DNA of 64,000 nt from contig NZ_BLLN01000005.1 of NCBI RefSeq assembly GCF_011170125.1, positions 1 through 64,000 on the forward strand. The letters run 5' to 3'. The notes beneath the pieces are model-generated. The model was given only the letters and a program-made list of their open reading frames with translations, was not told the origin of the DNA and ran no database searches. Source of the DNA: Streptomyces diastaticus subsp. diastaticus. Lineage in GTDB: Bacteria > Actinomycetota > Actinomycetes > Streptomycetales > Streptomycetaceae. A program made the translations under genes and the position numbers. Positions 35,156 to 47,475 of this stretch are shown piece after piece; the first letter of the stretch is position 1; each line of letters starts with the position of its first letter.

Positions 35156-35173
35156 GCGGGCCGAGGGGCCCGC
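35156..35173 (+). terminator. GC-rich hairpin after the ace operon
   Basis: Stem GCGGGCC (35156-35162) with GGCCCGC (35167-35173), loop GAGG, 15 bases after the stop. Short but perfect. Confidence 0.6.
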
Positions 35174-35324
35174 GGCGCCACAGGGGTGAGGGTCCCTGCG
35201 GCACGGCGGGAAGGGGCGGTGAGCGCGAGTGCGGCGTTCGCCGCCCCTCACCGCTGCCACCCGCCGGGACGCCCGACCCGCCTTCCGCATGATGGACGGC
35301 ACTCTTCCTTTCGCGGCGCCACCC

Positions 35325-35535
35325 CGTAGGGTGACCGCAGCAGCTGGTTCGCCCCGTCCGCCAGTCGGGGTGTCGCAAGAGGGAACCCGGTGGGAATCCG
35401 GGACTGCCCCGCAGCGGTGAGCGGGAACGACCGCCGTCATACGCACTGGGTCCGACGTACCGGGCCTGGGAAGCGACGGCCAGTAGGTGTCCTTTACGAC
35501 GAAGGACGTGCCCGCGAGTCCGAAGACCTGCCAAC
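35325..35535 (+). promoter_or_regulatory. Cobalamin riboswitch 2, leader of metE
   Basis: Shows AAGAGGGAACCCGGTGGGAA, TCCGGGACTGCCCCGCAGCG, and the terminal B12 box GAGTCCGAAGACCTGCC (35515-35531). About 185 bases remain before the metE start, space for an expression platform. B12-riboswitch control of metE is well known in Streptomyces: with B12 present the B12-dependent enzyme MetH suffices and metE is shut off. Confidence 0.95.
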
Positions 35536-35719
35536 TGCCCGCGCGCGGACCGATCCGTGCGCGGACATCCCGGTGACCTCGAGGGCGGGTCGGCGAACAC
35601 ACCAGACGGAACGACCGCGCCAGTGCCGCGCGAGGTCGGGTCCGTCCGGTCCGTCACACCCTTCGCGCTCTCGTCCCGTCTCCGGGATCTCAGGGATTCA
35701 TCTCGCGAAGGAGATCTCC

Positions 35720-38038
35720 GTGACAGCCAAGTCCGCAGCCGCGGCAGCACGGGCCACCGTGTACGGCTACCCCCGCCAGGGCCCGAACCGGGAACTGAAG
35801 AAGGCGATCGAAGGCTACTGGAAGGGCCGCGTCACCGCCGACGCCCTCCAAGCCACCGCCGCCGAACTCCGCCGGAACAACCGGCAACGGCTCGCCGACG
35901 CTGGCGTCCACGAGGTGCCCACCGGTGACTTCTCGTACTACGACCACGTCCTGGACACCACCGTCATGGTCGGCGCGATCCCCGAGCGGCACCGCTCCGC
36001 GGTCGAGGCCGACGCGACGGACGGCTACTTCGCGATGGCGCGCGGTACCCAGGATGTCGGTCCGCTGGAGATGACCAAGTGGTTCGACACCAACTACCAC
36101 TACCTGGTCCCCGAGCTGGGTCCCGACACCGTCTTCACGGCCGACTCCGGCAAGCAGGTCGGCGAGCTGAAGGAAGCCCTCGCCCAGGGACTCACCGCCC
36201 GGCCCGTGCTGGTCGGCCCCGTGACGTATCTTCTGCTGGCCAAGCCCGCCCCGGGCGTACCCGCCGACTTCGAGCCGCTGACCCTCCTGGACCGGCTACT
36301 GCCCGTGTACGCGGAAGTGCTCGCCGACCTGCGCGCGGCCGGCGCAGAGTGGGTGCAGCTCGATGAACCCGGCCTCGTGCAGGACCGTACCCCGGCCGAG
36401 CTGAACGCCGCCGAGCGCGCCTACCGCAATCTCGGTGCTCTCACCGACCGGCCCAAGCTGCTCGTGGCCTCCTACTTCGACCGGCTCGGGGACGCACTGC
36501 CGATCCTGGCGCAGGCCCCGGTCGAGGGACTCGCGCTCGACTTCACCGATGCCGCGGCCGCCAACCTGGACGCCCTCGCGGCCGTCGGCGGGCTGCCCGG
36601 CAAGCGCCTGGTCGCCGGTGTCGTCAACGGCCGGAACATCTGGATCAACGACCTGCAGAAGTCGCTGTCCACCCTCGGAACCCTCCTCGGCCTCGCCGAC
36701 CGCGTCGACGTCGCCGCTTCCTGCTCCCTCCTCCACGTCCCCCTGGACGCGTCCGCGGAAAAGGACGTCGATCCGCAAATCCTGCGCTGGCTGGCCTTCG
36801 CCCAGCAGAAGACCGCCGAGGTCGTCACGCTCGCCAAGGGCCTCGCCCAGGGCACCGACGCCATCACCGGGGAACTCGCCGCCAACCGCGCCGGCCTCGC
36901 CTCACGTACGAGCTCGCCGATCACCCGCGACCCCGCCGTCCGGTCCCGTGCCGAGGCCGTGATGGACGCAGACGCCCGCCGTTCCCAGCCGTACGCCGAG
37001 CGCACCGCCGCCCAGCGCGCCCACCTCAGGCTGCCCCTGCTGCCCACGACCACCATCGGCTCCTTCCCGCAGACCGGCGAACTGCGCACCGCCCGCGCCG
37101 ACCTGCGTGCCGGGCGCATCGACACCGCCGGATACGAGGAGCGCATCAAGGCAGAGATCCAGGAAGTGATCTCCTTCCAGGAGAAGACCGGCCTGGACGT
37201 CCTGGTGCACGGCGAGCCCGAACGCAACGACATGGTCCAGTACTTCGCCGAACAGCTCACCGGCTACCTCGCCACCCAGCACGGCTGGGTCCAGTCCTAC
37301 GGCACCCGCTACGTCCGCCCGCCGATCCTGGCCGGCGACATCTCCCGCCCCGAGCCGATGACCGTGCGCTGGACCTCGTACGTCCAGTCGCTCAGCGACC
37401 GGCCCGTCAAGGGCATGCTGACCGGACCGGTCACCATGCTGGCCTGGTCCTTCGTCCGCGACGACCAGCCCCTCGGCGACACCGCCCGCCAGGTCGCCCT
37501 CGCCCTGCGCGACGAGGTCAACGACCTGGAGGCGGCCGGCACCTCGGTCATCCAGGTGGACGAGCCCGCGCTGCGCGAGACCCTGCCGCTGCGGGCCGCC
37601 GACCGGGACGCCTACCTGGCGTGGGCCACCGAGGCGTTCCGGCTCAGCACGAGCGGGGTGCGGCCGGACACCCAGATCCACACCCACATGTGCTACGCCG
37701 AGTTCGGCGACATCGTGCAGGCCATCGACGACCTCGACGCCGACGTCATCAGCCTGGAGGCCGCCCGCTCCCACATGCAGGTCGCGCGCGAACTCGCCGC
37801 CCACGGCTACCCCCGCGAGGCCGGACCAGGTGTCTACGACATCCACTCCCCGCGCGTCCCGAGCGCCGACGAGGCCGCTGACCTGCTGCGCACCGGCCTC
37901 AAGGCGATCCCGGCCGAGCGGCTGTGGGTTAACCCCGACTGCGGCCTGAAGACCCGCGCCTGGCCCGAGACCCGCGCCTCGCTGGAAAACCTGGTCGCCG
38001 CCGCCCGCACCGTCCGGAGCGAGCTGCCCGCCTCCTGA
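35720..38038 (+). CDS. metE: Cobalamin-independent methionine synthase
   Basis: A 772-residue protein from GTG 35720 with AAGGAG at 35708-35713; the long upstream open frame is the riboswitch leader, not protein. It transfers a methyl group from 5-methyltetrahydrofolate-polyglutamate to homocysteine, using zinc. The two homologous halves are seen (N-terminal [12 protein letters not shown]-terminal [20 protein letters not shown]). The substrate/zinc loop [13 protein letters not shown] and the terminal [10 protein letters not shown] supply the zinc-binding His/Cys residues. A terminator follows. It is the B12-free counterpart of MetH. Confidence 0.98.
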   Translation: MTAKSAAAAARATVYGYPRQGPNRELKKAIEGYWKGRVTADALQATAAELRRNNRQRLADAGVHEVPTGDFSYYDHVLDTTVMVGAIPERHRSAVEADATDGYFAMARGTQDVGPLEMTKWFDTNYHYLVPELGPDTVFTADSGKQVGELKEALAQGLTARPVLVGPVTYLLLAKPAPGVPADFEPLTLLDRLLPVYAEVLADLRAAGAEWVQLDEPGLVQDRTPAELNAAERAYRNLGALTDRPKLLVASYFDRLGDALPILAQAPVEGLALDFTDAAAANLDALAAVGGLPGKRLVAGVVNGRNIWINDLQKSLSTLGTLLGLADRVDVAASCSLLHVPLDASAEKDVDPQILRWLAFAQQKTAEVVTLAKGLAQGTDAITGELAANRAGLASRTSSPITRDPAVRSRAEAVMDADARRSQPYAERTAAQRAHLRLPLLPTTTIGSFPQTGELRTARADLRAGRIDTAGYEERIKAEIQEVISFQEKTGLDVLVHGEPERNDMVQYFAEQLTGYLATQHGWVQSYGTRYVRPPILAGDISRPEPMTVRWTSYVQSLSDRPVKGMLTGPVTMLAWSFVRDDQPLGDTARQVALALRDEVNDLEAAGTSVIQVDEPALRETLPLRAADRDAYLAWATEAFRLSTSGVRPDTQIHTHMCYAEFGDIVQAIDDLDADVISLEAARSHMQVARELAAHGYPREAGPGVYDIHSPRVPSADEAADLLRTGLKAIPAERLWVNPDCGLKTRAWPETRASLENLVAAARTVRSELPAS

Positions 38039-38052
38039 CCGAAGAAGGCAGT

Positions 38053-38081
38053 GGGCCGGGACGCCACAGGCGTCCCGGCCC
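38053..38081 (+). terminator. 13-bp perfect hairpin after metE
   Basis: GGGCCGGGACGCC (38053-38065) pairs with GGCGTCCCGGCCC (38069-38081) around an ACA loop, 14 bases after the metE stop. Confidence 0.88.
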
Positions 38082-38126
38082 TTCCGAGAGCACCGCCACA
38101 ACCAAGGACAGGAAGGCGGACCGTCA

Positions 38127-38453
38127 GTGCCCGGCAAGCCGCGGCAGGTCGTCGTGGACGGCAAACCCATGATCGCCATGCCCGAAAAGCAGTTCGAAAG
38201 CCTGCTGGCCATGCGCAGACAGCTCGGCAGCCAGACCGCCAAGCTGCGCATGCTGCGCGACACCCTGACCGACCTGAGCGAGTTCCTGGACACCGTGGCC
38301 GAGGCACTCGACACCGCCGGCACGGACGGGTCACGCGAGACCTCGTCGCCCCTGACCGCGGAGATGCGCCGACGGGCCCGGCAGGCACGCGGCGTCGCCG
38401 GGTCAGGGCGGGCTTCGAAAAGGCGGCACTCGCCCGACCGTAATCGAACTTAG
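38127..38453 (+). CDS. Small hypothetical protein, paralogue of the one at 50655-50951
   Basis: A 108-residue protein from GTG 38127. It opens [20 protein letters not shown], then [20 protein letters not shown], with a helical, probably coiled-coil middle and a basic tail. The protein at 50655-50951 has the same plan (LGGAEAVALPVAEYEQLLAS, RRQMGGQSARIRALSEQL). This family is common in Streptomyces and its function is unknown. The pattern of a short substrate-like strand followed by a coiled coil might suit a DNA- or protein-tethering role; that is a guess. Confidence 0.6.
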   Translation: MPGKPRQVVVDGKPMIAMPEKQFESLLAMRRQLGSQTAKLRMLRDTLTDLSEFLDTVAEALDTAGTDGSRETSSPLTAEMRRRARQARGVAGSGRASKRRHSPDRNRT

Positions 38454-38763
38454 GTATACCTAATTTCTCATCACGACACAACATCTGGGGTGTGCACACC
38501 CCCGTTATGTTTTCTGCGGCTCCGCAACGGGGCCGCTGGCCTCTGGGCCCGGCATGACTGTGTCCCCCTGTCGAAGGAATGACCTGGGGGGTGGTGTCAC
38601 CGGGCCCGGGGGTGTTCGTCGGAGACGCTGATCAGAGGTCCGGCCACCGTCCGGTCCGGTGCAATGCCGGGCGGTTCGCGGGCGGCAGGTCTGCATAACG
38701 TGGATGCGCGAGCACGACACCCGAGCCGAGGCCGGCACCGTCAACACCCCTGGGAAGGGCGCG
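38454..38763. other. Non-coding left part of the IS110-family element, with hairpins
   Basis: No gene is supported. A perfect palindrome GGGGTGTGCACACCCC (38487-38502) can terminate the small gene upstream. From about 38510 the sequence is rich in short GC hairpins up to the transposase start. In IS110-group elements the region 5' of the transposase encodes the guide (bridge/seek) RNA, so this is where it would be expected. Confidence 0.45.
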
Positions 38764-39981
38764 ATGTTCGAGATCGAAGGCGTGGGCGTGTTCCTCGGCC
38801 TGGACGTCGGCAAGAGCAACCATCACGGCCACGGGCTCACCCCGGCCGGGAAGAAGGTCTTCGACAAGCCGCTGCCCAACAGCGAACCGAAACTGCGGGC
38901 CGTTCTCGACAAGCTGACCGCGAAGTTCGGCACCGTGTTGGTGATCGTGGACCAGCCCGCCTCGATCGGCGCCCTCCCGCTGACCGTGGCCCGGGACGCG
39001 GGCTGCCAGGTCGCCTACCTGCCCGGACTCGCCATGCGGCGGATCGCCGACCTCTACCCGGGCGAGGCCAAGACCGACGCCAAGGACGCGGCGGTGATCG
39101 CGGACGCGGCCCGGACGATGCCGCACGCCCTGCGTTCCCTGGACCTTACCGATGAGATCACCGCCGAGCTGACCGTGCTCGTCGGCTTCGACCAGGACCT
39201 CGCGGCCGAGGCCACCCGCACCAGCAACCGGATACGCGGCCTGCTCACTCAGTTCCATCCCAGCCTGGAACGTGTTCTGGGCCCGCGCCTCGACCACCAG
39301 GCCGTCACCTGGCTCCTGGAGCGTCACGGCTCCCCGGCCGCCCTGCGCAAAGCCGGCCGCCGCAGACTCGTCGAACTGATCCGGCCCAAGGCGCCGCGCA
39401 TGGCCCAGCGGCTGATCGACGACATCTTCGAGGCCCTCGACGAACAGACCGTCGTCGTCCCGGGCACCGGCACCCTCGATATCGTCGTGCCCTCCCTGGC
39501 CGCCTCGCTCGCCGCCGTCCACACCCAGCGCAGGGCGATGGAAGCCCAGATCAACACGCTGCTGGAGGCCCACCCTCTTTCCCCGGTCCTGACGTCGATG
39601 CCCGGCGTCGGCGTCAGGACCGCCGCTGTCCTGCTGGTCACCGTCGGCGACGGCACCAGCTTCCCCACCGCTGCCCACCTGGCCTCCTACGCCGGCCTCG
39701 CCCCCACCACGAAGCAGTCGGGAACCTCGATCCACGGCGAACACGCACCCCGAGGCGGCAATCGGCAACTCAAACGGGCGATGTTCCTGTCCGCCTTCGC
39801 CTGCATGAACGCCGATCCCGTCTCTCGCGCCTACTACGACCGCCAGCGAGCCCGCGGCAAGACCCACACCCAGGCCCTCCTCCGCCTCGCCCGCCAGCGC
39901 ATCAGCGTCCTGTTCGCCATGCTCCGCGACGGCACCTTCTACCAATCCCGGACACCGAAGGACGTTGAACTCGCCGCATAA
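38764..39981 (+). CDS. IS110-family transposase (DEDD recombinase)
   Basis: A 405-residue protein from ATG 38764. The N-terminal RuvC-like DEDD domain shows GVFLGLDVGKSNHHGH (first Asp), VIVDQPASIGALPL and the KTDAKDAAVIADAA motif. The C-terminal transposase-20 domain has LTSMPGVGVRTAAVLLVTVG, ASYAGLAPTTKQSG and RGGNRQLKRAMFLSAF with the catalytic Ser. The element lies between metE and the nrd riboswitch. IS110 elements lack inverted repeats, so its ends are not visible. Confidence 0.94.
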   Translation: MFEIEGVGVFLGLDVGKSNHHGHGLTPAGKKVFDKPLPNSEPKLRAVLDKLTAKFGTVLVIVDQPASIGALPLTVARDAGCQVAYLPGLAMRRIADLYPGEAKTDAKDAAVIADAARTMPHALRSLDLTDEITAELTVLVGFDQDLAAEATRTSNRIRGLLTQFHPSLERVLGPRLDHQAVTWLLERHGSPAALRKAGRRRLVELIRPKAPRMAQRLIDDIFEALDEQTVVVPGTGTLDIVVPSLAASLAAVHTQRRAMEAQINTLLEAHPLSPVLTSMPGVGVRTAAVLLVTVGDGTSFPTAAHLASYAGLAPTTKQSGTSIHGEHAPRGGNRQLKRAMFLSAFACMNADPVSRAYYDRQRARGKTHTQALLRLARQRISVLFAMLRDGTFYQSRTPKDVELAA

Positions 39982-40059
39982 CCCCACCATCACGAACCAC
40001 CCCAAACCCGGCAGGGATGCCTTGACGAACGACATAGAGGCACCCCCCGGTTCTAGATG

Positions 40060-40268
40060 TAGTGTTGGCGATGCTGGTGGTTCGCCGGGCACTGCTGTGT
40101 TCGGCGTCGCAAGAGGGAACCCGGTGAAAGACCGGGACTGCCCCGCAGCGGTGAGTGGGAACGACCGCCGTCACAAGCACTAGGTCCGGAAGCCGGGCCC
40201 GGGAAGCGACGGCCAGTAGGGGTCTCGTACGCACGAGACACGCCCGCGAGTCCGAAGACCTGCCACCG
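40060..40268 (+). promoter_or_regulatory. Cobalamin riboswitch 3, leader of nrdI-nrdE-nrdF-thiI
   Basis: Core AAGAGGGAACCCGGTGAAAG, CCGGGACTGCCCCGCAGCGG and B12 box GCGAGTCCGAAGACCTGCC (40246-40264). It is very close in sequence to the metE riboswitch. About 190 bases separate it from the nrdI start. In Streptomyces coelicolor a B12 riboswitch is known to control an oxygen-dependent ribonucleotide reductase operon, so the arrangement is expected in principle. Confidence 0.95.
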
Positions 40269-40457
40269 GTGCGCACGCCGGACAGCGGTGTGCGCGCTCC
40301 GAGGCCCCGAGGGAGGGCCAGGTGGCAGACGCACGGCCCCGGGCGAGGCACACAGATTTTCCTCCGCCAGCCCGGTGTCCCGCCGAACGTCCCGCGCCGC
40401 TCCTCCCCTCCCGGTCCTCGGGCGAGGACGAGAACGAGCGAGAGGAGACGGCGGCCG

Positions 40458-40894
40458 ATGAGCGGTCTCGTGTATTTCTCCAGCGTCTCGGAGAACACCA
40501 GACGCTTCGTGGAGAAGCTGGCCCTGCCGGCCACGCGCATCCCCCTGCACCCGCGTCGCGAGGGCATACCGCAGGTGACCGAGCCGTATGTGCTGATCAC
40601 GCCGACCTACGGCGGCGGAGAACACGCGGGCGCGGTGCCCAAGCAGGTGATCCGCTTTCTGAACGTCGAGGCCAACCGGCTGCTGCTGCGCGGAGTCATC
40701 GCCTCCGGCAACACCAACTTCGGCGTCGACTACTGCCTGGCCGGCCGGGTGATCTCGGCGAAGTGCCGGGTCCCGGAGCTGTACCGATTCGAACTGCTGG
40801 GCACGGACCGCGACGTCCGCGCCGTGAGGGAAGGGCTGCAAAAATTTTGGACACGACACTCGTCAACCAGGCGGACGACGGAGCGACAGGCGGC

Positions 40895-40898
<4 letters not shown>
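40458..40898 (+). CDS. nrdI: NrdI, flavodoxin-like ribonucleotide reductase maturation protein
   Basis: A 146-residue protein from ATG 40458 with GAGGAG upstream. It opens with the NrdI signature [18 protein letters not shown] and continues with [20 protein letters not shown] and [14 protein letters not shown]. NrdI supplies an oxidant from reduced FMN that assembles the dimanganese-tyrosyl cofactor of NrdF. Its presence marks this as a class Ib system. The stop overlaps the nrdE start (ATGA). Confidence 0.94.
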
Positions 40899-44120
<3,222 letters not shown>

Positions 44121-44129
44121 GAGGTTGCC

Positions 44130-45392
44130 GTGTCCGACACACCCCGTGTGCCCGCTCCCCGTGGCGCGCCCGACCGTCACGGCTCGTGCGTGCTGCTCAA
44201 GCACGGCGAGATCTTCCTCAAGGGCCGCAACCGCCACCTCTTCACCGAGCGGCTGCACGACAACCTGCGGCTCGCACTGCGCGGAATCGGCGGTTCGACG
44301 TGGATCAAGACCGCCCAGAACGTGACCGTACTGGGCGGGCAGGTGCCTCAGGAGGCTCTGCTGGAGCGGGCGCGCAGGGTGATCGGCTTCAACTCGGTGG
44401 AGCCGGCCGTGCGGGTGCCCAGCGATCTGGACACCATCACCGCGGCGGCCGTGGACGCGCTGGCCGACACCCCGCACGGCGCCACATTCGCCGTGCGGAC
44501 CAGACGGCGGGACAAGCAGTTCCCGCTGACCTCGTCCCAGGTGGACGCCCACGTCGGGGCCAGGGTCCTGGCCCGGGTTCCCGGCCTGCGCGTGAACCTG
44601 GCCCGGCCCGATGTCGTACTGACGGTGGAGATCGACCGCAAGGAGACGTACCTGTCCCGCGAACGCCTCCCGGGCCTGACCGGGCTGCCCGTCGGCTCCA
44701 GCGGCCGTGCCCTGGTCCTGCTGTCCGGCGGCTACGACTCACCGGTGGCCGCACACCGTGCCATGAGGCGCGGACTGGCCTGCGACTTCGTGCACTTCAA
44801 CGGCGCCCCGTACACCAATCCGTCGTCGGTGTACAAGGCGTACGCCCTGGCCCGAGAGCTGAACCGCTACCAGCCACCCGGCCGGCTGCACGTCATCGCC
44901 CTCGGCAAGGCCCAGAAGCAGCTCGCCGTGGCCGGGGCGGGGCGGCTCCAGGTGGTGGCGCAGCGCCGGCTGATGGTGCGCACCGCGTCGGCACTGGCCG
45001 CACGTACCAGCGCCGAGGCCCTGGTGACGGGCGACAGCCTGGGCCAGGTGGCCAGTCAGACGCTGGCCAACCTGGCCGCGGTGGACGAGGCGGCGGCTCT
45101 GCCCGTGCTGCGGCCTCTGATCGGCTGGGACAAGCAGGAGATCATCGACGAGGCCGTGTCCATCGGCACCGCCGGGATCTCGGTCCTGCCCGACGAGGAC
45201 TGCTGCAGCCTGCTCGCACCTCCGCGGGTCAGCACCCGCGCCGGGCTGCCGCAGCTGTACTCCGTCGAGAAGCGTCTCGACCTGGACGAGGTGGTCGAGA
45301 CGCTTCTGGACGCCGCTCAGGTGCTGCGTCCGGGGACGGACGCCGAGGAGGTGCCAGCCGCCGCGGACGGCGACTGCGCGGCCTCCGTCTGA
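44130..45392 (+). CDS. thiI: ThiI-like tRNA 4-thiouridine synthase / sulfur transferase without rhodanese domain
   Basis: A 420-residue protein from GTG 44130. It has an N-terminal ferredoxin-like and THUMP region (LKHGEIFLKGRNRHLFTERL, VRTRRRDKQFPLTSSQVDAH), then a PP-loop ATPase domain with SGGYDSPVAAHRAM (about 197-210). ALVTGDSLGQVASQTLANL follows. ThiI activates U8 of tRNA with ATP for 4-thiouridine formation. The C-terminal rhodanese domain of E. coli ThiI is absent, as in many Gram-positives. Its place as last gene of the riboswitch-nrd operon is unusual. Confidence 0.9.
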   Translation: MSDTPRVPAPRGAPDRHGSCVLLKHGEIFLKGRNRHLFTERLHDNLRLALRGIGGSTWIKTAQNVTVLGGQVPQEALLERARRVIGFNSVEPAVRVPSDLDTITAAAVDALADTPHGATFAVRTRRRDKQFPLTSSQVDAHVGARVLARVPGLRVNLARPDVVLTVEIDRKETYLSRERLPGLTGLPVGSSGRALVLLSGGYDSPVAAHRAMRRGLACDFVHFNGAPYTNPSSVYKAYALARELNRYQPPGRLHVIALGKAQKQLAVAGAGRLQVVAQRRLMVRTASALAARTSAEALVTGDSLGQVASQTLANLAAVDEAAALPVLRPLIGWDKQEIIDEAVSIGTAGISVLPDEDCCSLLAPPRVSTRAGLPQLYSVEKRLDLDEVVETLLDAAQVLRPGTDAEEVPAAADGDCAASV

Positions 45393-45398
45393 CGGTGT

Positions 45399-46535
45399 TC
45401 ACGCCGCGCCCGGCACCGCCCGCTGGCCCGGGCCGTCGTACGAGGCCAGCGGGCGGATCAGCGCGTTGTGGGCGAGCTGCTCGGTGATGTGCGCCGTCCA
45501 GCCGGTGATGCGGCTCATCACGAAGATCGGCGTGAAGACCGGGATGTCGAAGCCCATGAGGTGGTAGGCGAGGCCGGCCGGGTAGTCCAGGTTCGGGTGG
45601 ATGCCCTTGCGGTCGACCATGGCGTGCCGCAGGGCGGCGTGGAGGGTGGCGAGCCGGGTCACCTCGGGGTCGGCGGCGCGGGCGACCAGCCGGTCCAGGG
45701 CGTCCTGCATGACCGGGACGCGGGAGTCGCCGTGCTTGTAGACACGGTGGCCGAACCCCATGATCTTCCGCTTGGTCGCCAGCGCCTCGTCCAGCCACGT
45801 CTCGGCCCGCTGCGGATCGCCGATCTCCAGCAGCATGTGCATCACGGCCTCGTTGGCACCGCCGTGCAGCGGTCCCTTGAGGGCGCCGATCGCGGCGGTG
45901 ACCGCGCTGTAGAGATCGGAGAGGGTGGAGGTGACGACGCGGGCGGTGAACGTCGAGGCGTTGAAGCTGTGTTCGGCGTACAAGGTCAGGGAGATCTCGA
46001 AGCAGCGGACCACGTCCGGGTCGGGCACGCTGCCGAAGCACATGTGGAAGAAGTTCTCGGCGTACCCGAGGGACGGGTCGGGCGGGATCGGGGCGAAGCC
46101 CCGGCGGCGCCGCTGGTCGGCGGCCACGACCGTGGGCAGCTTCGCGAGCAGGGTGAGGGACTTGGCGCGGTTGGCGGCGAGGCTGCCGTCGTCCTCGGTG
46201 GGGTCCTCCGCGCCGAAGAAGCTGACGGCGGTGCGCAGGACGTCCATGGGATGGCACGTCTCGGGCAGCCGGGCGAGCAGTTCCAGTGTGGTGCGGTCGA
46301 GGGGACGCAGGGCGCGTTCACGGGCCTGGAAATCGCGGAGCTGCCCCTGGTCGGGGAGTTCGCCGTACCAGAGCAGGTGGGCGACTTCCTCGAAGGAGCG
46401 GCGGGCCGCGAGGTCCTGGACGGGATAGCCGCGGTAGGTGAGGGAGTTGGTGTCCTGGATGACCGTGGAGATCTCGGTGGTGTCGACGACGACACCGGCG
46501 AGACCGCGGTGGATCCCGGGCGCGGTGGTGGTCAT
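45399..46535 (-). CDS. prpC: 2-methylcitrate synthase / citrate synthase
   Basis: A 378-residue protein from ATG 46535. It has citrate-synthase landmarks: GALKGPLHGGANEAVM and GFGHRVYKHGDSRVP with the catalytic His residues, and YHLMGFDIPVFTPIF near the end. Length and context (prpD-prpB upstream on the same strand) indicate the methylcitrate-cycle form, which condenses propionyl-CoA with oxaloacetate. It is convergent with thiI with only six bases between stops. Confidence 0.95.
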   Translation of the reverse strand: MTTTAPGIHRGLAGVVVDTTEISTVIQDTNSLTYRGYPVQDLAARRSFEEVAHLLWYGELPDQGQLRDFQARERALRPLDRTTLELLARLPETCHPMDVLRTAVSFFGAEDPTEDDGSLAANRAKSLTLLAKLPTVVAADQRRRRGFAPIPPDPSLGYAENFFHMCFGSVPDPDVVRCFEISLTLYAEHSFNASTFTARVVTSTLSDLYSAVTAAIGALKGPLHGGANEAVMHMLLEIGDPQRAETWLDEALATKRKIMGFGHRVYKHGDSRVPVMQDALDRLVARAADPEVTRLATLHAALRHAMVDRKGIHPNLDYPAGLAYHLMGFDIPVFTPIFVMSRITGWTAHITEQLAHNALIRPLASYDGPGQRAVPGAA

Positions 46536-46566
46536 GGGTGCCTGCCTTCGTGGGTCAGGTGCCGGG

Positions 46567-47475
46567 TCAGTTGCCCGGCGGGAGGGTGAAGTCGAAGACG
46601 GCCGAGTCGAAGGCCGAGTACTCCTCGTAGCCGAGGAGTTCGTACAGACGGGAGCGGGTCTGCATGCGGGGCAGCAGGGACCCCTGGGTGCCCTCCGCGG
46701 CGATGGTTCGCAGCCCGTCCTCGACCGCCCCCATCGCGAGGCGCAGGAGGGTGACGGGATACAGGGCGATGTTGTAGCCGAGGTTCTCCAGGGTGGCCGT
46801 GTCGAGGAGGGGGGTCTTGCCGAACTCGGTGAGGTTGGCGAGCAGCGGCACGTCGACGGCCTTGCGGAACGCCTCGTACTCGGAGAGGTCGGCGAGGGCT
46901 TCGGGGAAGATCGCGTCCGCGCCGGCGTCGACGTACGCCCTGGCCCGGTCGATCGCGGCGTCAAGGCCCTCGACCGCGCGGGCGTCGGTGCGGGCCATCA
47001 GCAGGAAGTCCGGGTCCCGGCGGGCGTCGACGGCGGCCCGGACGCGCCGGACCATCTCCTCCCGGGGCGTGATCGTCTTTCCGTCGAGGTGGCCGCAGCG
47101 CTTGGGGTTGACCTGGTCCTCCAGGTGGAGTCCGGCCAGCCCGGCGTCCTCCATCAGCTGGACGGTGCGGGCGGCGTTCATGGGTTCGCCGAAGCCGGTG
47201 TCGGCGTCGATGAGGACGGGCAGGTCGGTGACCCTGGTCGTCTGCTGGGCGCGGGCCGCGATCTCGGTGGAGGTGGTCAGGCCGATGTCGGGCAGGCCCA
47301 GGTCGGCGGCGAGGACCGCGCCGGACAGGTAGACGGCGTCGAAGCCGGTGTCCTGGATCAGGCGGGCGGACAACGGGTTGATGGCGCCCGGCATGCGCAG
47401 CAGCCGGCCCGAGGCCAGGTGCTCGCGGAAGGTGCGGCGGCGCTCGGCGGGTGTGGTCCGGGTGTGCAGCACCAT
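46567..47475 (-). CDS. prpB: 2-methylisocitrate lyase
   Basis: A 302-residue protein from ATG 47475, coupled to the prpD stop (TGATG). The catalytic loop is PKRCGHLDGK (KRCGH rather than the KKCGH of isocitrate lyase), with DADTGFGEPMNAART and ARTDARAVEGLDAAI. It splits 2-methylisocitrate into pyruvate and succinate, the last step of the methylcitrate cycle. Confidence 0.95.
   Translation of the reverse strand: MVLHTRTTPAERRRTFREHLASGRLLRMPGAINPLSARLIQDTGFDAVYLSGAVLAADLGLPDIGLTTSTEIAARAQQTTRVTDLPVLIDADTGFGEPMNAARTVQLMEDAGLAGLHLEDQVNPKRCGHLDGKTITPREEMVRRVRAAVDARRDPDFLLMARTDARAVEGLDAAIDRARAYVDAGADAIFPEALADLSEYEAFRKAVDVPLLANLTEFGKTPLLDTATLENLGYNIALYPVTLLRLAMGAVEDGLRTIAAEGTQGSLLPRMQTRSRLYELLGYEEYSAFDSAVFDFTLPPGN

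Noticed and set aside
35390..35719. Upstream extension of metE to 35390
   Set aside because: This is the riboswitch leader read as protein. AAGGAG before GTG 35720 and the family N-terminus mark the real start.
38449..38462. TTAGGTATACCTAA palindrome as a DmdR/IdeR iron box
   Set aside because: It is shorter than the 19-bp iron box consensus and lies at the end of a gene rather than before one. Possibly just part of a termination region.
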